Source of the DNA: Streptomyces sp. NBC_00448
GTDB lineage: Bacteria > Actinomycetota > Actinomycetes > Streptomycetales > Streptomycetaceae
Reading direction: 5' to 3'
NCBI RefSeq assembly: GCF_036014115.1
Contig: NZ_CP107913.1
Span: forward strand, 5,379,001-5,443,000
Length of the DNA: 64,000 bases
Shown here: piece after piece, positions 36,080 through 43,696 of the stretch
How positions within the stretch are numbered: position 1 is the first letter of the stretch
Layout: each line of letters opens with the position of its first letter
The notes under the pieces: model-generated
Database searches by the model: none
Seen by the model: only the letters and a program-made list of their open reading frames with translations
Told to the model about the DNA's origin: nothing
Translations under genes and position numbers: made by a program

Positions 36080-36445
36080 TGTCGATCCTCCAGGTGGAAC
36101 TTCACCGAGCCGAAGAGGACTTGAGGATAAGCACGTGCCGGTGGAACATGCGAATTCACCGCCATACGCGCGGAGTAATTTGATGATCGGCGGTGCCGGG
36201 CGGATTCGGCTGAACGACACCGTGATTGCCCCCGATCCGGGGAATCAGCCGGGTGCCGTGCGCCGGACCCCGGCCCCTCCCGGCCGCGACGAACCGCCCG
36301 GGAAGCGGCCTCCGGGGCCGCTCCGGCGCCGGCGCGCGGCCGACACGCCTCGGTGATCAGACACCGGTCGACAGTCGCCCGGTGTGGTCAGCTATGGCCC
36401 TTCACATCGGAGGAAACGTCCGATACCGCTCCACCAGGAGGATCG
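36080..36445. other. divergent promoter region of the PTM operon and a secreted-protein gene
   Basis: The left 150 bp are AT-richer than the surroundings (for example CGGAGTAATTTGATGATCGG near 36170-36190) and should contain the PTM operon promoter. I see no regulator gene here or elsewhere in the cluster and no clear operator palindrome. Confidence 0.4.
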
Positions 36446-36922
36446 ATGAAGCGAGCTGTCCTGTTCAAGCGAGGTGCCGCCGGAGCCGTCGTGGCACTGG
36501 CGCTCACCGCCGCGGCCCCGTCTCTCGCGAGCGCCGCCGCGGTCACCGCCCCGCAACCCGTCACCCTCGACTTCAGCAAGGACATGCCCACGGGCAGCAC
36601 GTCCAACTCCGGCTTCGGGGAGCACGGCGCGGTCCTCGACGCCGACGGCGCGGCCGTCGGCGGCGCGGTGATCAGCTGCAACGACACCGCCGGCGAAGAC
36701 GGTGACGTCATCTACTGCACCGGCATGGTCGACATCTACCAGCACGGCGAGATTGGTTTCCAGGTGGGCAACCTGGTCAAGCCGGACGACTCCTCCAGCA
36801 CGGAAGTCAACGGCGTCATCACCGGCGGCACCGACGAGTACGAGGGGATCAGCGGGGAGATCCACCTGACCACGCTCCGCGACGGCGTCTACAAGGCCGA
36901 GTTCCTGACGGCCGCACACTGA
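36446..36922 (+). CDS. small secreted protein, allene-oxide-cyclase-barrel/dirigent-like
   Basis: ATG at 36446 with AGGAGG upstream. The 158-residue product has a Sec signal peptide (MKRAVLFKRGAAGAVVALAL, cleavage near ASAAA). The rest looks like a single beta-barrel with a GGT-x-EYEGISGEI motif reminiscent of the GGTGxYxGAxG signature of allene-oxide-cyclase-like and dirigent-like barrels. Two cysteines (SCNDTAG and YCTGMV) could pair. It is divergent from the PTM operon. A role in the pathway is possible but not shown by anything in the sequence. Confidence 0.7.
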   Translation: MKRAVLFKRGAAGAVVALALTAAAPSLASAAAVTAPQPVTLDFSKDMPTGSTSNSGFGEHGAVLDADGAAVGGAVISCNDTAGEDGDVIYCTGMVDIYQHGEIGFQVGNLVKPDDSSSTEVNGVITGGTDEYEGISGEIHLTTLRDGVYKAEFLTAAH

Positions 36923-37404
36923 TCGCTGCCCAGCCGCCGAAGCCGCCGCCCACCCGGTCGGCGGCTTCAGTCGTGCCGGGCATCTGGGCCCAGGGGCGGG
37001 TTCCAGCGCCGTGTCCACCAGCTCGGACGGCATTGGTGTCCGCTGTTCACGGATGAACCGTGTTCTCCGTACGCGCATCGCGGGCACGTCCTTCGCTGTG
37101 CCGGGGTCGACCACCTGGCTGCGATGACGGGGGCACCAGGGGGGCACCAGGGGTCGCTTGGGCCGCGCGTACCGGCGCGGTCGTACGCTCACCGCCTGCG
37201 CGGCATGTACGGCGTCGCAACGTGACGCCGTACGTCGAAACTCCGGCCCCCGGCCGACACGCGACGGCGGTGCCGCCGGTAACAGCAGCCGGAGCCAGGC
37301 CGAGACGACCTTGCTCTGTGCGCGCAGAACGGTGGGCTCAGGTCGACGACGTGGACGAGGCGGCCCGGCGTGCTTCCTGCGTCGCGCGAAGCGTCAAGTG
37401 CCAT
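36923..37404. other. non-coding stretch upstream of the integrase remnant
   Basis: A hairpin-forming GC stretch follows the secreted-protein gene (CCGCCGAAGCCGCC to GGCGGCTTC at about 36938-36969, probably a terminator). Beyond that I see no gene. Open frames near 37060-37400 show no recognisable protein before the integrase similarity starts. Confidence 0.4.
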
Positions 37405-37768
37405 GGGTGGGTGGCGGGAAAAGACGACGGACTGCTTTTCGTCGGAGAGCGCGGGGCGCCATTCCGCCGGTCCGCCTTCGGCCGGAAACGGCGGAAGGCC
37501 CGCGCGAAATTCGGCCTGCCCGGCAATTTCCGCTTCTACGACCTCCGCCACACCGGTAACACCCTCGTCACTCAGTCGGGCGGCACGCTGAAGGACGCCA
37601 TGGTCCGCGCCGGCCAGTCCTCGGAACGCGCTGCCCTGATCTACCCGGCACTCCACGCTGGAGCGGCGGAAGGAGGTCGCGGCCGGTCTCGATGAACGCG
37701 TCCGCGCCGAACGCCTCGACACGGCGGCCGACGACGCATCCGGTGCGGAAGTGATGCGGCCGGCCTGA
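37405..37768 (+). pseudogene. tyrosine integrase, C-terminal remnant with frameshift
   Basis: The translated C-terminal catalytic part of a phage-type integrase is visible: LLFVGERGAPFRRSAFG, then FRFYDLRHTGNTLVTQSGGT with the R-H-x-x-R-type box, then VRAGQSSERAALIY with the catalytic Tyr. Directly after that Tyr (37642-37644) one extra base shifts the frame. In the next frame the normal tail continues (HSTLERRKEVAAGLDERVRA) to a stop at 37768. The N-terminal and core-binding parts are absent. It lies 380 bp from a tRNA-Gly 3'-end repeat, the expected int-att arrangement, so it is probably the relic of the enzyme that integrated here. Confidence 0.85.
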
Positions 37769-38112
37769 CGCCGGTCCGACCGCCCGTTCGGGGGCCGACG
37801 CGATGCCGTGTCGGCCCCCGAAGCCTGCCCGCCGCGACGCTCCGTGACGGAACCCACCAGCCAGGCGCCGCACTGTGCGCCTCGCAATCCGCTTGCTGGC
37901 CAAGGTCGTTGCCCGCGAGCTGACGGCCGGGTCGCAGCGCAGCCTTCAACCAAGCATGACGGAACGCAACTTCGCACGGTGATGCAGGTCACTCGAAATG
38001 CGTCGCATCATTCGAGAGTTGCGCCGCGCCCATATTCGCCGCACCATTCGGCGTCTCTGAACCGCCTCAATTGGCCGTCTGACGCGGGCCTGTAATTGGT
38101 CCAGACAACGAC
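37769..38112. other. non-coding arm between integrase relic and att-like block
   Basis: No gene is seen. The right part is AT-richer (CACTCGAAATGCGTCGCATC near 37990) and may be an old attP arm with integrase binding sites. Confidence 0.35.
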
Positions 38113-38140
38113 AAAGCCCCAACTCGCTGAGCTGGGGCTT
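38113..38140. terminator. hairpin terminator in att-like block, copy 3
   Basis: AAGCCCCAACTC pairs with GAGCTGGGGCTT with one mismatch. It corresponds to the hairpins at 12220 and 14721 and precedes the tRNA-Gly repeat in the same way. Confidence 0.75.
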
Positions 38141-38145
38141 CTTTA

Positions 38146-38189
38146 TGGAGCGGATGACGGGAATCGAACCCGCGCTCCGAGCTTGGGAA
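38146..38189 (-). repeat. tRNA-Gly 3'-end direct repeat (att site, island end)
   Basis: These 44 bp match 41958-42001, the 3' half of the intact tRNA-Gly(CCC), with a single mismatch. The match runs from CCA through the T-arm into the anticodon stem and stops there, the classical footprint of tRNA-targeted integration. With the tRNA it brackets a segment of 3.8 kb. Confidence 0.85.
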
Positions 38190-38496
38190 TCACGGGGGCG
38201 TCGTCGGCATCTGTACTGGTCAGTGACACCTACCGCTCTGAAGTACCCACGTGTCCAGTGCCCTTGGTGCCTGCGGCTGACCGCACCGTACCGCCGTGCG
38301 TGGTGCGGATGCGGTGCGGGGGCGGCGCGGTTCTCACGCCCGTCCCCAACGAGCGGGAGGGCTTCGCGGGGCCGTACGAGAGGGCGGGGTCTACGGCCCC
38401 TCGGGTACGCCCTCGGCCTGAGGACCGACGGAATCACCGGCTCACTACGTGACGGCCCGAGCCGGACGCCCGTGCGGCAGTGAGCTCTTCCCGACC
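38190..38496. other. arm of att-like block copy 3
   Basis: No gene is seen. Diverged matches to the other two blocks continue (GGGAATCACGGGGG, GGCATCTGT, ACCGCTCTG, CTGACCGCACCGTACCGC). After about 38330 the sequence is unrelated. Confidence 0.4.
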
Positions 38497-38565
38497 TCAC
38501 GCATAGGCGTAGTGGTGAAGCACGAGGACGGCCTTCACCACGTCGGTGATCCGGTTGATGCTGCT
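38497..38565 (-). pseudogene. transposase C-terminal fragment (IS5-like)
   Basis: On the minus strand these bases encode LSSINRITDVVKAVLVLHHYAYA and a stop. This is the conserved C-terminus of the same transposase family as the remnant at 41430-41788 (CSTNRITAVVQAVLVLHHASA). After the stop both copies share a related end (TGAGGT...GGGAA...CAC). Only the last 23 codons survive, and they butt directly against the 3' end of the LysR gene. Confidence 0.8.
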
Positions 38566-39464
38566 CAGACGCGTAGCCAGCCGTGCTCACGGGCGACTGC
38601 CGCTGTGGCGCGCAGCAGATGGGCCAGCGCGGGGCGTGAGGGGTTGCCGCGGGTCAGCAGGTGGATCTCGATCGCCTCGGCGGGAGCGAGAGGGCGCCAG
38701 ACCAGGTCGGCGGGCAGCCCGGGAAGGGTGGAGGCACCGACGACGGCGACGGCCTTGCCCTGGGCCACCGGGGTGTGCGCGGTGTCGAAGAGGCGACGCG
38801 GTCGGAACTCGGGGGTGATGCCGGCGCGCTGGAAGATGGCGGTGATGGCGTCGTAGTGGCCGGGGTTGGCTTCCCGCGGGTGCAGCAGGATCGTCTCCTC
38901 GGCCAGGGCGATCGCCGGGAGTTCGCTCTGAGCGGCGAGTGGATGTCCCTGGTGCATCAGCACGCCCTGCGGCTCCAGGCGTACGAGGGTGCGCACCAGT
39001 TGCGGAGTGGGCGGCGGGCAGCGCAGCAGGCCGGCATCCAGGGTGCCGTCCGCGACGGCGGCCAAGAGCTCGGCGGTGGACAACAGTTTGGCGTCCACGG
39101 TGATGCCGGGGTTGGTCTCGGCCAGCCGCTCCAGGAGGGCCGGGGCGGTCTCGTAGCCGGTGCTGGCGCTGTAGCCGAAGGACAGGCTCCCCTTGGCACC
39201 AGTGGCAAAACCCCGCACCTCGCGCCACAGCCGGTCCGCCTCGCGGACGAGGGCCTGACCGCGTTCCATCAGCAGCCGGCCGGCCTCGGTCGGCTCCACG
39301 TACTGCGTGGTGCGATCCAGCAGCCGCACACCCATTTCCTTCTCCAGCTCGCGTATTTGGCGGCTCAATGCGGGCTGGGCTATCAGCAGCCGGGCGGCGG
39401 CACGGGTGAAGTTCCGCTCCTCGGCCACCGCCAGGAAGTAGCGAAGACGACGAAGTTCTGCCAT
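38565..39464 (-). CDS. LysR-family transcriptional regulator
   Basis: The start is the ATG at 39464, with AGGA eight bases upstream; an ATG nine bases earlier lacks a spaced ribosome site. The 299-residue protein has a LysR winged helix (RYFLAVAEERNFTRAAARLL, then SRQIRELEKEMGVRLLDRT) and an effector-binding domain. It is divergent, with a 143-bp gap, from a SnoaL-like/quinone-reductase pair that it probably controls. Its stop codon sits exactly where transposase remnant sequence begins, so the original C-terminus may have been altered by the insertion. Confidence 0.88.
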   Translation of the reverse strand: MAELRRLRYFLAVAEERNFTRAAARLLIAQPALSRQIRELEKEMGVRLLDRTTQYVEPTEAGRLLMERGQALVREADRLWREVRGFATGAKGSLSFGYSASTGYETAPALLERLAETNPGITVDAKLLSTAELLAAVADGTLDAGLLRCPPPTPQLVRTLVRLEPQGVLMHQGHPLAAQSELPAIALAEETILLHPREANPGHYDAITAIFQRAGITPEFRPRRLFDTAHTPVAQGKAVAVVGASTLPGLPADLVWRPLAPAEAIEIHLLTRGNPSRPALAHLLRATAAVAREHGWLRV

Positions 39465-39607
39465 GCGGCGCATCCTACGCCCGGGCCTGAACTGGGCTTA
39501 TGCCGTGCTGGTATCGAGTCAGCCAGGACAGGTCTTTCCTCTCGGGGATGCCGTGGACCTATGTTCGAGGCAACGGAGGAAACACCCCCTCAGAAGGGCA
39601 GAAAACG

Positions 39608-40417
39608 ATGAGCACCCAGGAACTGACCGCCACGAGCAAGGCCGTCGTCCAGGCATACATGGACACGCTGACGACTGGCGACATCGACGCTCTGCGTGGC
39701 TTCTTCACCGCCGAATCGACCTGGACCCTCGCCGGCGACCTGCCGCTGTCGGGCACCTGGACCGGGCCGGTGGAGATCCTGGAGGAGTTCGTGCCGCAGA
39801 TGGTGGCCCGGCTACGGCCGGAGACGATGGAGTTCAGCTTCGACGGCCTGATCGCCGAGGGCGAGAAGGTGCTCGCCGAGTGGAACACCCTCGCCCAGGC
39901 CCGGACGGGCGGCCGCTACGACCAGCATTGCCTGGCCGTCTTCACCATCCGCGACGGCAAGATCGCCTCCGTCCGGGAGTACTTCGACACCCTGCACGCC
40001 AAGACCGTCGTCTTCGCCGAGAGTGATCCGACCACCGTGGTGCTGCGCTACTTCGAGGCTCTGGCTGCCGGTGATCAGGATGTCATCTGTGACTCCTGGG
40101 CCCTGGACGGCAGCTGCTGGTACGGCGGCGATCTGCCGATCTCAGGCACCTGGCAGGGCCGCGACCAGGTGATCAACGGCTTCCTTGCCACCGCCTTCGC
40201 CCACCTCGACCCGGAGAAAGAGATCGGCATCAAGGTCACCAACCATTTCGGGGCCGGCGAGCAGGTACTGGTCGAGTGGGACTCCTGGGCCACCGGAAAG
40301 ACCGGCCGCCCGTACCGCGAAAACAACATCGGTGTCTTCACCGTCCGCGACGGCAAGATCACAAACATGCGCGAGTACGCCGACACCCAGCACTGGCAGC
40401 GGGCGCTCGTCGCCTGA
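39608..40417 (+). CDS. tandem SnoaL-like (NTF2 fold) protein
   Basis: ATG at 39608 preceded by AGAAGGG. The 269 residues are two SnoaL-like NTF2 domains in tandem. Each has the pattern VxxYxxxLxxGDxDxL, GDLPxSGTWxG and a closing VFTxRDGKIxxxREYxDT (AVFTIRDGKIASVREYFDT and GVFTVRDGKITNMREYADT). SnoaL-like folds bind or isomerize small hydrophobic molecules; the substrate here is unknown. It is followed 40 bp later by a quinone-reductase-type gene and is divergent from a LysR gene, a layout seen in inducible detoxification units. Confidence 0.82.
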   Translation: MSTQELTATSKAVVQAYMDTLTTGDIDALRGFFTAESTWTLAGDLPLSGTWTGPVEILEEFVPQMVARLRPETMEFSFDGLIAEGEKVLAEWNTLAQARTGGRYDQHCLAVFTIRDGKIASVREYFDTLHAKTVVFAESDPTTVVLRYFEALAAGDQDVICDSWALDGSCWYGGDLPISGTWQGRDQVINGFLATAFAHLDPEKEIGIKVTNHFGAGEQVLVEWDSWATGKTGRPYRENNIGVFTVRDGKITNMREYADTQHWQRALVA

Positions 40418-40457
40418 AGCCCGCCCACCGTCAGTACTCCCGAGAGGACAGCAAAAC

Positions 40458-41396
40458 ATGAAGGCGATACTGCCTGGCGCGCCCGGCGACACCGATAAGC
40501 CGGTCATCCTCGGCGAGGCTCTTGAGCCCGAACCAGCCATCAGCGAGGCAGTCATCGCGGTCGAGGCGTACTCGGTCAACCGCGGCGAGACCTTCCAGCT
40601 GGACGGCGGCCTGGCCCGCCGCTGGGACGGATGGCGGCCCGGCAAGGACGTCGCCGGTACCGTGGTACGGGCCGCCGCCGACGGCAGCGGGCCGGCCGCC
40701 GGCACCCGCGTGGTCGGCCACCCGCCCGCCTACGGCTGGGCCGAGCAGGTCGCCGTACCCACCACCGACCTCGCCGAACTGCCCGACAACGTCGACGCGG
40801 TCACCGCCGCCGCCCTGCCGCTCGCCGGCATCACCGCGCTGCGGCTGCTGCGCGCCGCCGGACCGCTCGCCGGCCGCCGGTTGCTGATCACCGGGGCCAG
40901 CGGCGGGGTGGGGCATTACGTCACCGAGCTGGCCGCCGCCTCCGGCGCCACCGTCACGGCCGTCAGCGCCACCGCCGAACGCGGCGCGCAACTGCTGGAG
41001 CTCGGCGCCGCTGAGCTGGTCACCTCCGTCGTGGATGCCGCAGGCCCCTACGACGTGGTGCTGGAGTCGGTCGGGGGCGCCAGCCTGCCCGCCGCGCTGA
41101 CCAAACTCGCCCCCGGCGGGCAGTTGGTGTGGTTCGGCCAGGCCAGCCGCGAGCCCGTCACCCTGAACTTCTTCGACTTCTTCAAGGGCCCCAACCAGGC
41201 CCGGATCACGCACTTCGACTACACGACATCGGATGCGAGCTACGGCCAAGACCTCGCCGCCCTGGTGCGCCTGGTCGCCTCCGGCCGGCTGCACCCGGAG
41301 ATCGGTTCGATCCGGGACTGGGCCCGTACGGCCGAGGCCATCGCCGAACTCCGCGGCCGCCGGGTGCGCGGCAACGTGGTCTTGACCGTCGGCTGA
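40458..41396 (+). CDS. quinone-reductase-like medium-chain NADP(H) oxidoreductase
   Basis: The 312-residue zinc-independent member of the medium-chain reductase superfamily has a GroES-like N-terminal part (YSVNRGETFQL, GKDVAGTVV) and the cofactor motif LLITGASGGVGHYVTELAA. It resembles QOR-type NADPH:quinone reductases. It is the second gene of the SnoaL-like operon under the LysR regulator. The transposase remnant begins 33 bp past its stop, so the block ends here. It may reduce an electrophilic or quinone compound that also serves as LysR ligand; this is inference. Confidence 0.85.
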   Translation: MKAILPGAPGDTDKPVILGEALEPEPAISEAVIAVEAYSVNRGETFQLDGGLARRWDGWRPGKDVAGTVVRAAADGSGPAAGTRVVGHPPAYGWAEQVAVPTTDLAELPDNVDAVTAAALPLAGITALRLLRAAGPLAGRRLLITGASGGVGHYVTELAAASGATVTAVSATAERGAQLLELGAAELVTSVVDAAGPYDVVLESVGGASLPAALTKLAPGGQLVWFGQASREPVTLNFFDFFKGPNQARITHFDYTTSDASYGQDLAALVRLVASGRLHPEIGSIRDWARTAEAIAELRGRRVRGNVVLTVG

Positions 41397-41429
41397 ACCG
41401 GTATACGCACGCGCCTGGCTCAAACACCG

Positions 41430-41788
41430 CGCAACTATGCCCGGCTCGCCGCCGGTTTCCACATCGGCATCGCGACGGTCCGTCGCTGCATACGCGAGGC
41501 AATCGACGTGCCGGCCGCTCTCGCCCCGACCCTCACCGAGGCGATGAAGACCATCCGGACAAGGCGTACCAGGGAGCCGGCTACTACGTTCACGTCCCGT
41601 TCCGAGGCCGTCGCGGCAAGCAGGGGAAGCGCCGACACCACAGCAGTCACGCCAAGATCCGTTGCCCGGTCGAGCAAGCCATCACGGTCCTGAAGAGCTG
41701 GCGGCTCCTTCGGAAGCTCCGCTGCAGTACCAACCGAATCACCGCGGTCGTCCAAGCCGTACTCGTCCTCCATCACGCGTCAGCGTGA
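41430..41788 (+). pseudogene. IS5-like transposase with internal deletion
   Basis: An N-terminal piece (NYARLAAGFHIGIATVRRCI... to MKTIRT) runs to 41557. The frame then jumps to a C-terminal piece (DKAYQGAGYYVHVPFRGRRG... to VLVLHHASA) ending at 41788. The middle of the protein, including part of the DDE catalytic centre, is deleted and the two parts are in different frames. It cannot encode an active enzyme. It is oriented opposite to the small remnant at 38497. Confidence 0.85.
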
Positions 41789-41819
41789 GGTGGGAAAAGG
41801 GTCACGTGTGAACAGTGCG

Positions 41820-41969
41820 ATGGCGGCTCATCCGGCGTACGCGGAGCGCCTGGCGCGGCTGCGTGGCATGGAAGTCCTGGTCGGCGGCAAGGAGCCGCAT
41901 CCGCCGAAAAAACGGGAGCCCGGAATAGCGGAAGCCTCAAGCCCAGGAGTGATGCAATGGAGCGGATGA
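41820..41969 (+). CDS. doubtful 49-codon open frame
   Basis: MAAHPAYAERLARLRGMEVL and a Lys/Pro-rich tail, ending inside the tRNA-Gly gene on the opposite strand. The first half looks protein-like, but there is no clear ribosome site and the overlap with a tRNA argues against it. It may be a remnant of a gene cut at the att site. Confidence 0.25.
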   Translation: MAAHPAYAERLARLRGMEVLVGGKEPHPPKKREPGIAEASSPGVMQWSG

Positions 41970-42031
41970 CGGGAATCGAACCCGCGCTCTGAGCTTGGGA
42001 AGCTCATGTTCTACCATTAAACTACATCCGC
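41958..42031 (-). tRNA. tRNA-Gly (anticodon CCC)
   Basis: The minus strand folds as a complete cloverleaf. The acceptor GCGGATG pairs with CATCCGC; there is a D-arm, an anticodon stem TGAGC/GCTCA with loop TTCCCAA (anticodon CCC), a T-arm GCGGG-TTCGATT-CCCGT, discriminator T and an encoded CCA. Length with CCA is 74 nt. Its 3' half is repeated at 38146 and in decayed form at 12254 and 14755, showing that it is an integration target. Confidence 0.95.
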
Positions 42032-42212
42032 ATGGTGAGCGGCTTTGGGAAGACGCTGCGAGGCTACTGTACCCCATGGTGGGAGGCGGACGGGGCGGGG
42101 TTGAGGGGTGGGGGAGGGGTAGGTTGGGGGTCGGTGTGGTGGAGCCGGGTGGGGCAGGGGAATCCCCTAATGTGTGGGTTTGTCGGCCACGCGGAGTTGG
42201 GGAAGGGGCTAC

Positions 42213-42389
42213 ATGGAGCGCACGGTTGTTCGGTGTGCGGAGGGACATGTGTTCAGTACGGCGTCGTTTCCGATGCAGCATCTCGGAGCCGAGCGGTTGG
42301 GGCCTGGGCGGCTGTTGAGGTGTCCGAAGTGCGCGCGGCTGCGGCATGCGGTGCCGGTGGACGCGCTGCACGGGAGCGCGGGGAAGTGA
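42213..42389 (+). CDS. small zinc-ribbon-like protein
   Basis: ATG at 42213 with GGAAGGGG upstream. The 58-residue protein has a possible metal site, C-x-x-G-H (RCAEGHVF) and C-x-x-C (LRCPKCARL), with a short linker. Small proteins of this kind are common in Streptomyces genomes and uncharacterised. It stands alone between the tRNA and dcd. Confidence 0.65.
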   Translation: MERTVVRCAEGHVFSTASFPMQHLGAERLGPGRLLRCPKCARLRHAVPVDALHGSAGK

Positions 42390-42519
42390 GCGGGAAGTAG
42401 GGCCACGCGTCCCGGTGCGTCCCGTCGCTCGGTGCCGCGAGGCGCCATGGCGGTGCCGTGACGGCCCCGTGGGGTGCGGGGCGCCGGGACGCGTGATCGG
42501 GTTCGGCTAGTCTCGGGGG

Positions 42520-43095
42520 GTGCTTCTCTCAGACAAGGACATCCGGGCCGAGATCGACAACGGGCGGGTGCGGGTGGACCCGTTCGACGCGGCGATGGTG
42601 CAGCCGTCGAGTATCGACGTGCGGTTGGACCGGTTCTTCCGGGTGTTCGAGAACCACCGCTACCCGCACATCGACCCTGCGGTGGAACAGCCCGACCTGA
42701 CCCGGCTGGTGGAGCCGGAGGGCGACGACGCGTTCATCCTGCACCCGGGGGAGTTCGTGCTCGCCTCGACGTACGAGGTGATCTCGCTCCCCGACGACAT
42801 CGCGTCGCGGCTGGAGGGGAAGTCGAGCCTCGGGCGGCTGGGGCTGCTCACGCACTCGACGGCCGGCTTCATCGACCCCGGGTTCTCCGGCCACGTGACG
42901 CTCGAACTGTCGAACATGGCGACGCTGCCGATCAAGTTGTGGCCCGGGATGAAGATCGGGCAGCTCTGCCTGTTCCGGCTGTCGTCCCCCGCGGAGTTCC
43001 CGTACGGGTCCGCCCGCTACGGCTCGCGCTACCAGGGCCAGCGTGGCCCCACGCCCTCCCGCTCGTTCCTCAACTTCCACCGCACGCAGGTCTAG
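42520..43095 (+). CDS. dcd: dCTP deaminase
   Basis: The gene starts at GTG (LLSDKDIRAEIDNGRVRVDP) behind a G-rich ribosome site. The 191-residue protein matches full-length bacterial dCTP deaminases: the PSSIDVRLD strand, GEFVLASTYEVISLPDDIA, the active-site region EGKSSLGRLGLLTHSTAGFIDPGFSGHVTLE with its catalytic Glu, and the C-terminal nucleotide-binding tail (YGSRYQGQRGPTPSRS). It deaminates dCTP to dUTP, the precursor for dTMP synthesis; some actinobacterial members are bifunctional and release dUMP, which I cannot decide here. This is core genome, just outside the tRNA-Gly island. Confidence 0.95.
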   Translation: MLLSDKDIRAEIDNGRVRVDPFDAAMVQPSSIDVRLDRFFRVFENHRYPHIDPAVEQPDLTRLVEPEGDDAFILHPGEFVLASTYEVISLPDDIASRLEGKSSLGRLGLLTHSTAGFIDPGFSGHVTLELSNMATLPIKLWPGMKIGQLCLFRLSSPAEFPYGSARYGSRYQGQRGPTPSRSFLNFHRTQV

Positions 43096-43113
43096 CCAAC
43101 GCCTCGAAGGCCC

Positions 43114-43557
43114 TCAGGGGTGCATCCGCGCACCCTTCAGCACCTTGTCCACCGCGTTCTTCGGCCCGTACACCGCCAGCCCCACCAGATCGAGCCCGTC
43201 CCGCGGCACCGCGCGGACCGCGGCCCGGTTGTCGTGGTCGTTGCCGGTACTGAAGAGGTCCGCGGTGAAGACCGACCGCGGCAGCGCGCGGGACAGCGCC
43301 CGGGCGTGCGCGGTGGTCAACGTCTGCTTGTCGCCCTCGAAGACCAGGACCGGCTGCCGGAACATCGGCAGGTACGGCGTGCCGTCGGCGTCCTCGTACG
43401 GCTCGCCGACCACCTCGGGCACCTGCGAGCCGAGCCCGCTGACGAGGAAGGCGGTCGTGTTCAGCCGCTGCCAGGTCTCCAGGTCGTCCCGCAGGAGTAC
43501 GGCGATCTTCGTGTCGAAGCGGACCGGCTCGGGTGCGATGTCGTTCTCGGTGCTCAT
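43114..43557 (-). CDS. DUF2000-family protein
   Basis: The 147-residue protein starts MSTENDIAPEPVRFDTKIAV and shows the DUF2000 pattern: KIAVLLRDDLETWQRLNTTAFL, YLPMFRQPVLVFEG, and a C-terminal DLVGLAVYGPKNAVDKVLKG. The fold is related to peptidyl-tRNA hydrolase II, but no activity is established for the family. It is convergent with dcd (19 bp apart) and monocistronic. Confidence 0.75.
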   Translation of the reverse strand: MSTENDIAPEPVRFDTKIAVLLRDDLETWQRLNTTAFLVSGLGSQVPEVVGEPYEDADGTPYLPMFRQPVLVFEGDKQTLTTAHARALSRALPRSVFTADLFSTGNDHDNRAAVRAVPRDGLDLVGLAVYGPKNAVDKVLKGARMHP

Positions 43558-43696
43558 GCACCCAGCCTCACGCCCGGCCGGCCCCGGATCTTGTACGTTC
43601 CTGACCGATCCCGCGGATCGGCGCTGACCCGGCCGCGCGCCCCGGCCCGCCCCGGCCCACCTCTGCCGCGCGCACCGACCTGCCCCGGCCCACCTC

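Noticed and set aside
36446..36922. The secreted barrel protein as a PTM pathway enzyme
   Set aside because: It is on the opposite strand and absent from the characterised PTM gene sets I know; nothing but position supports a link.
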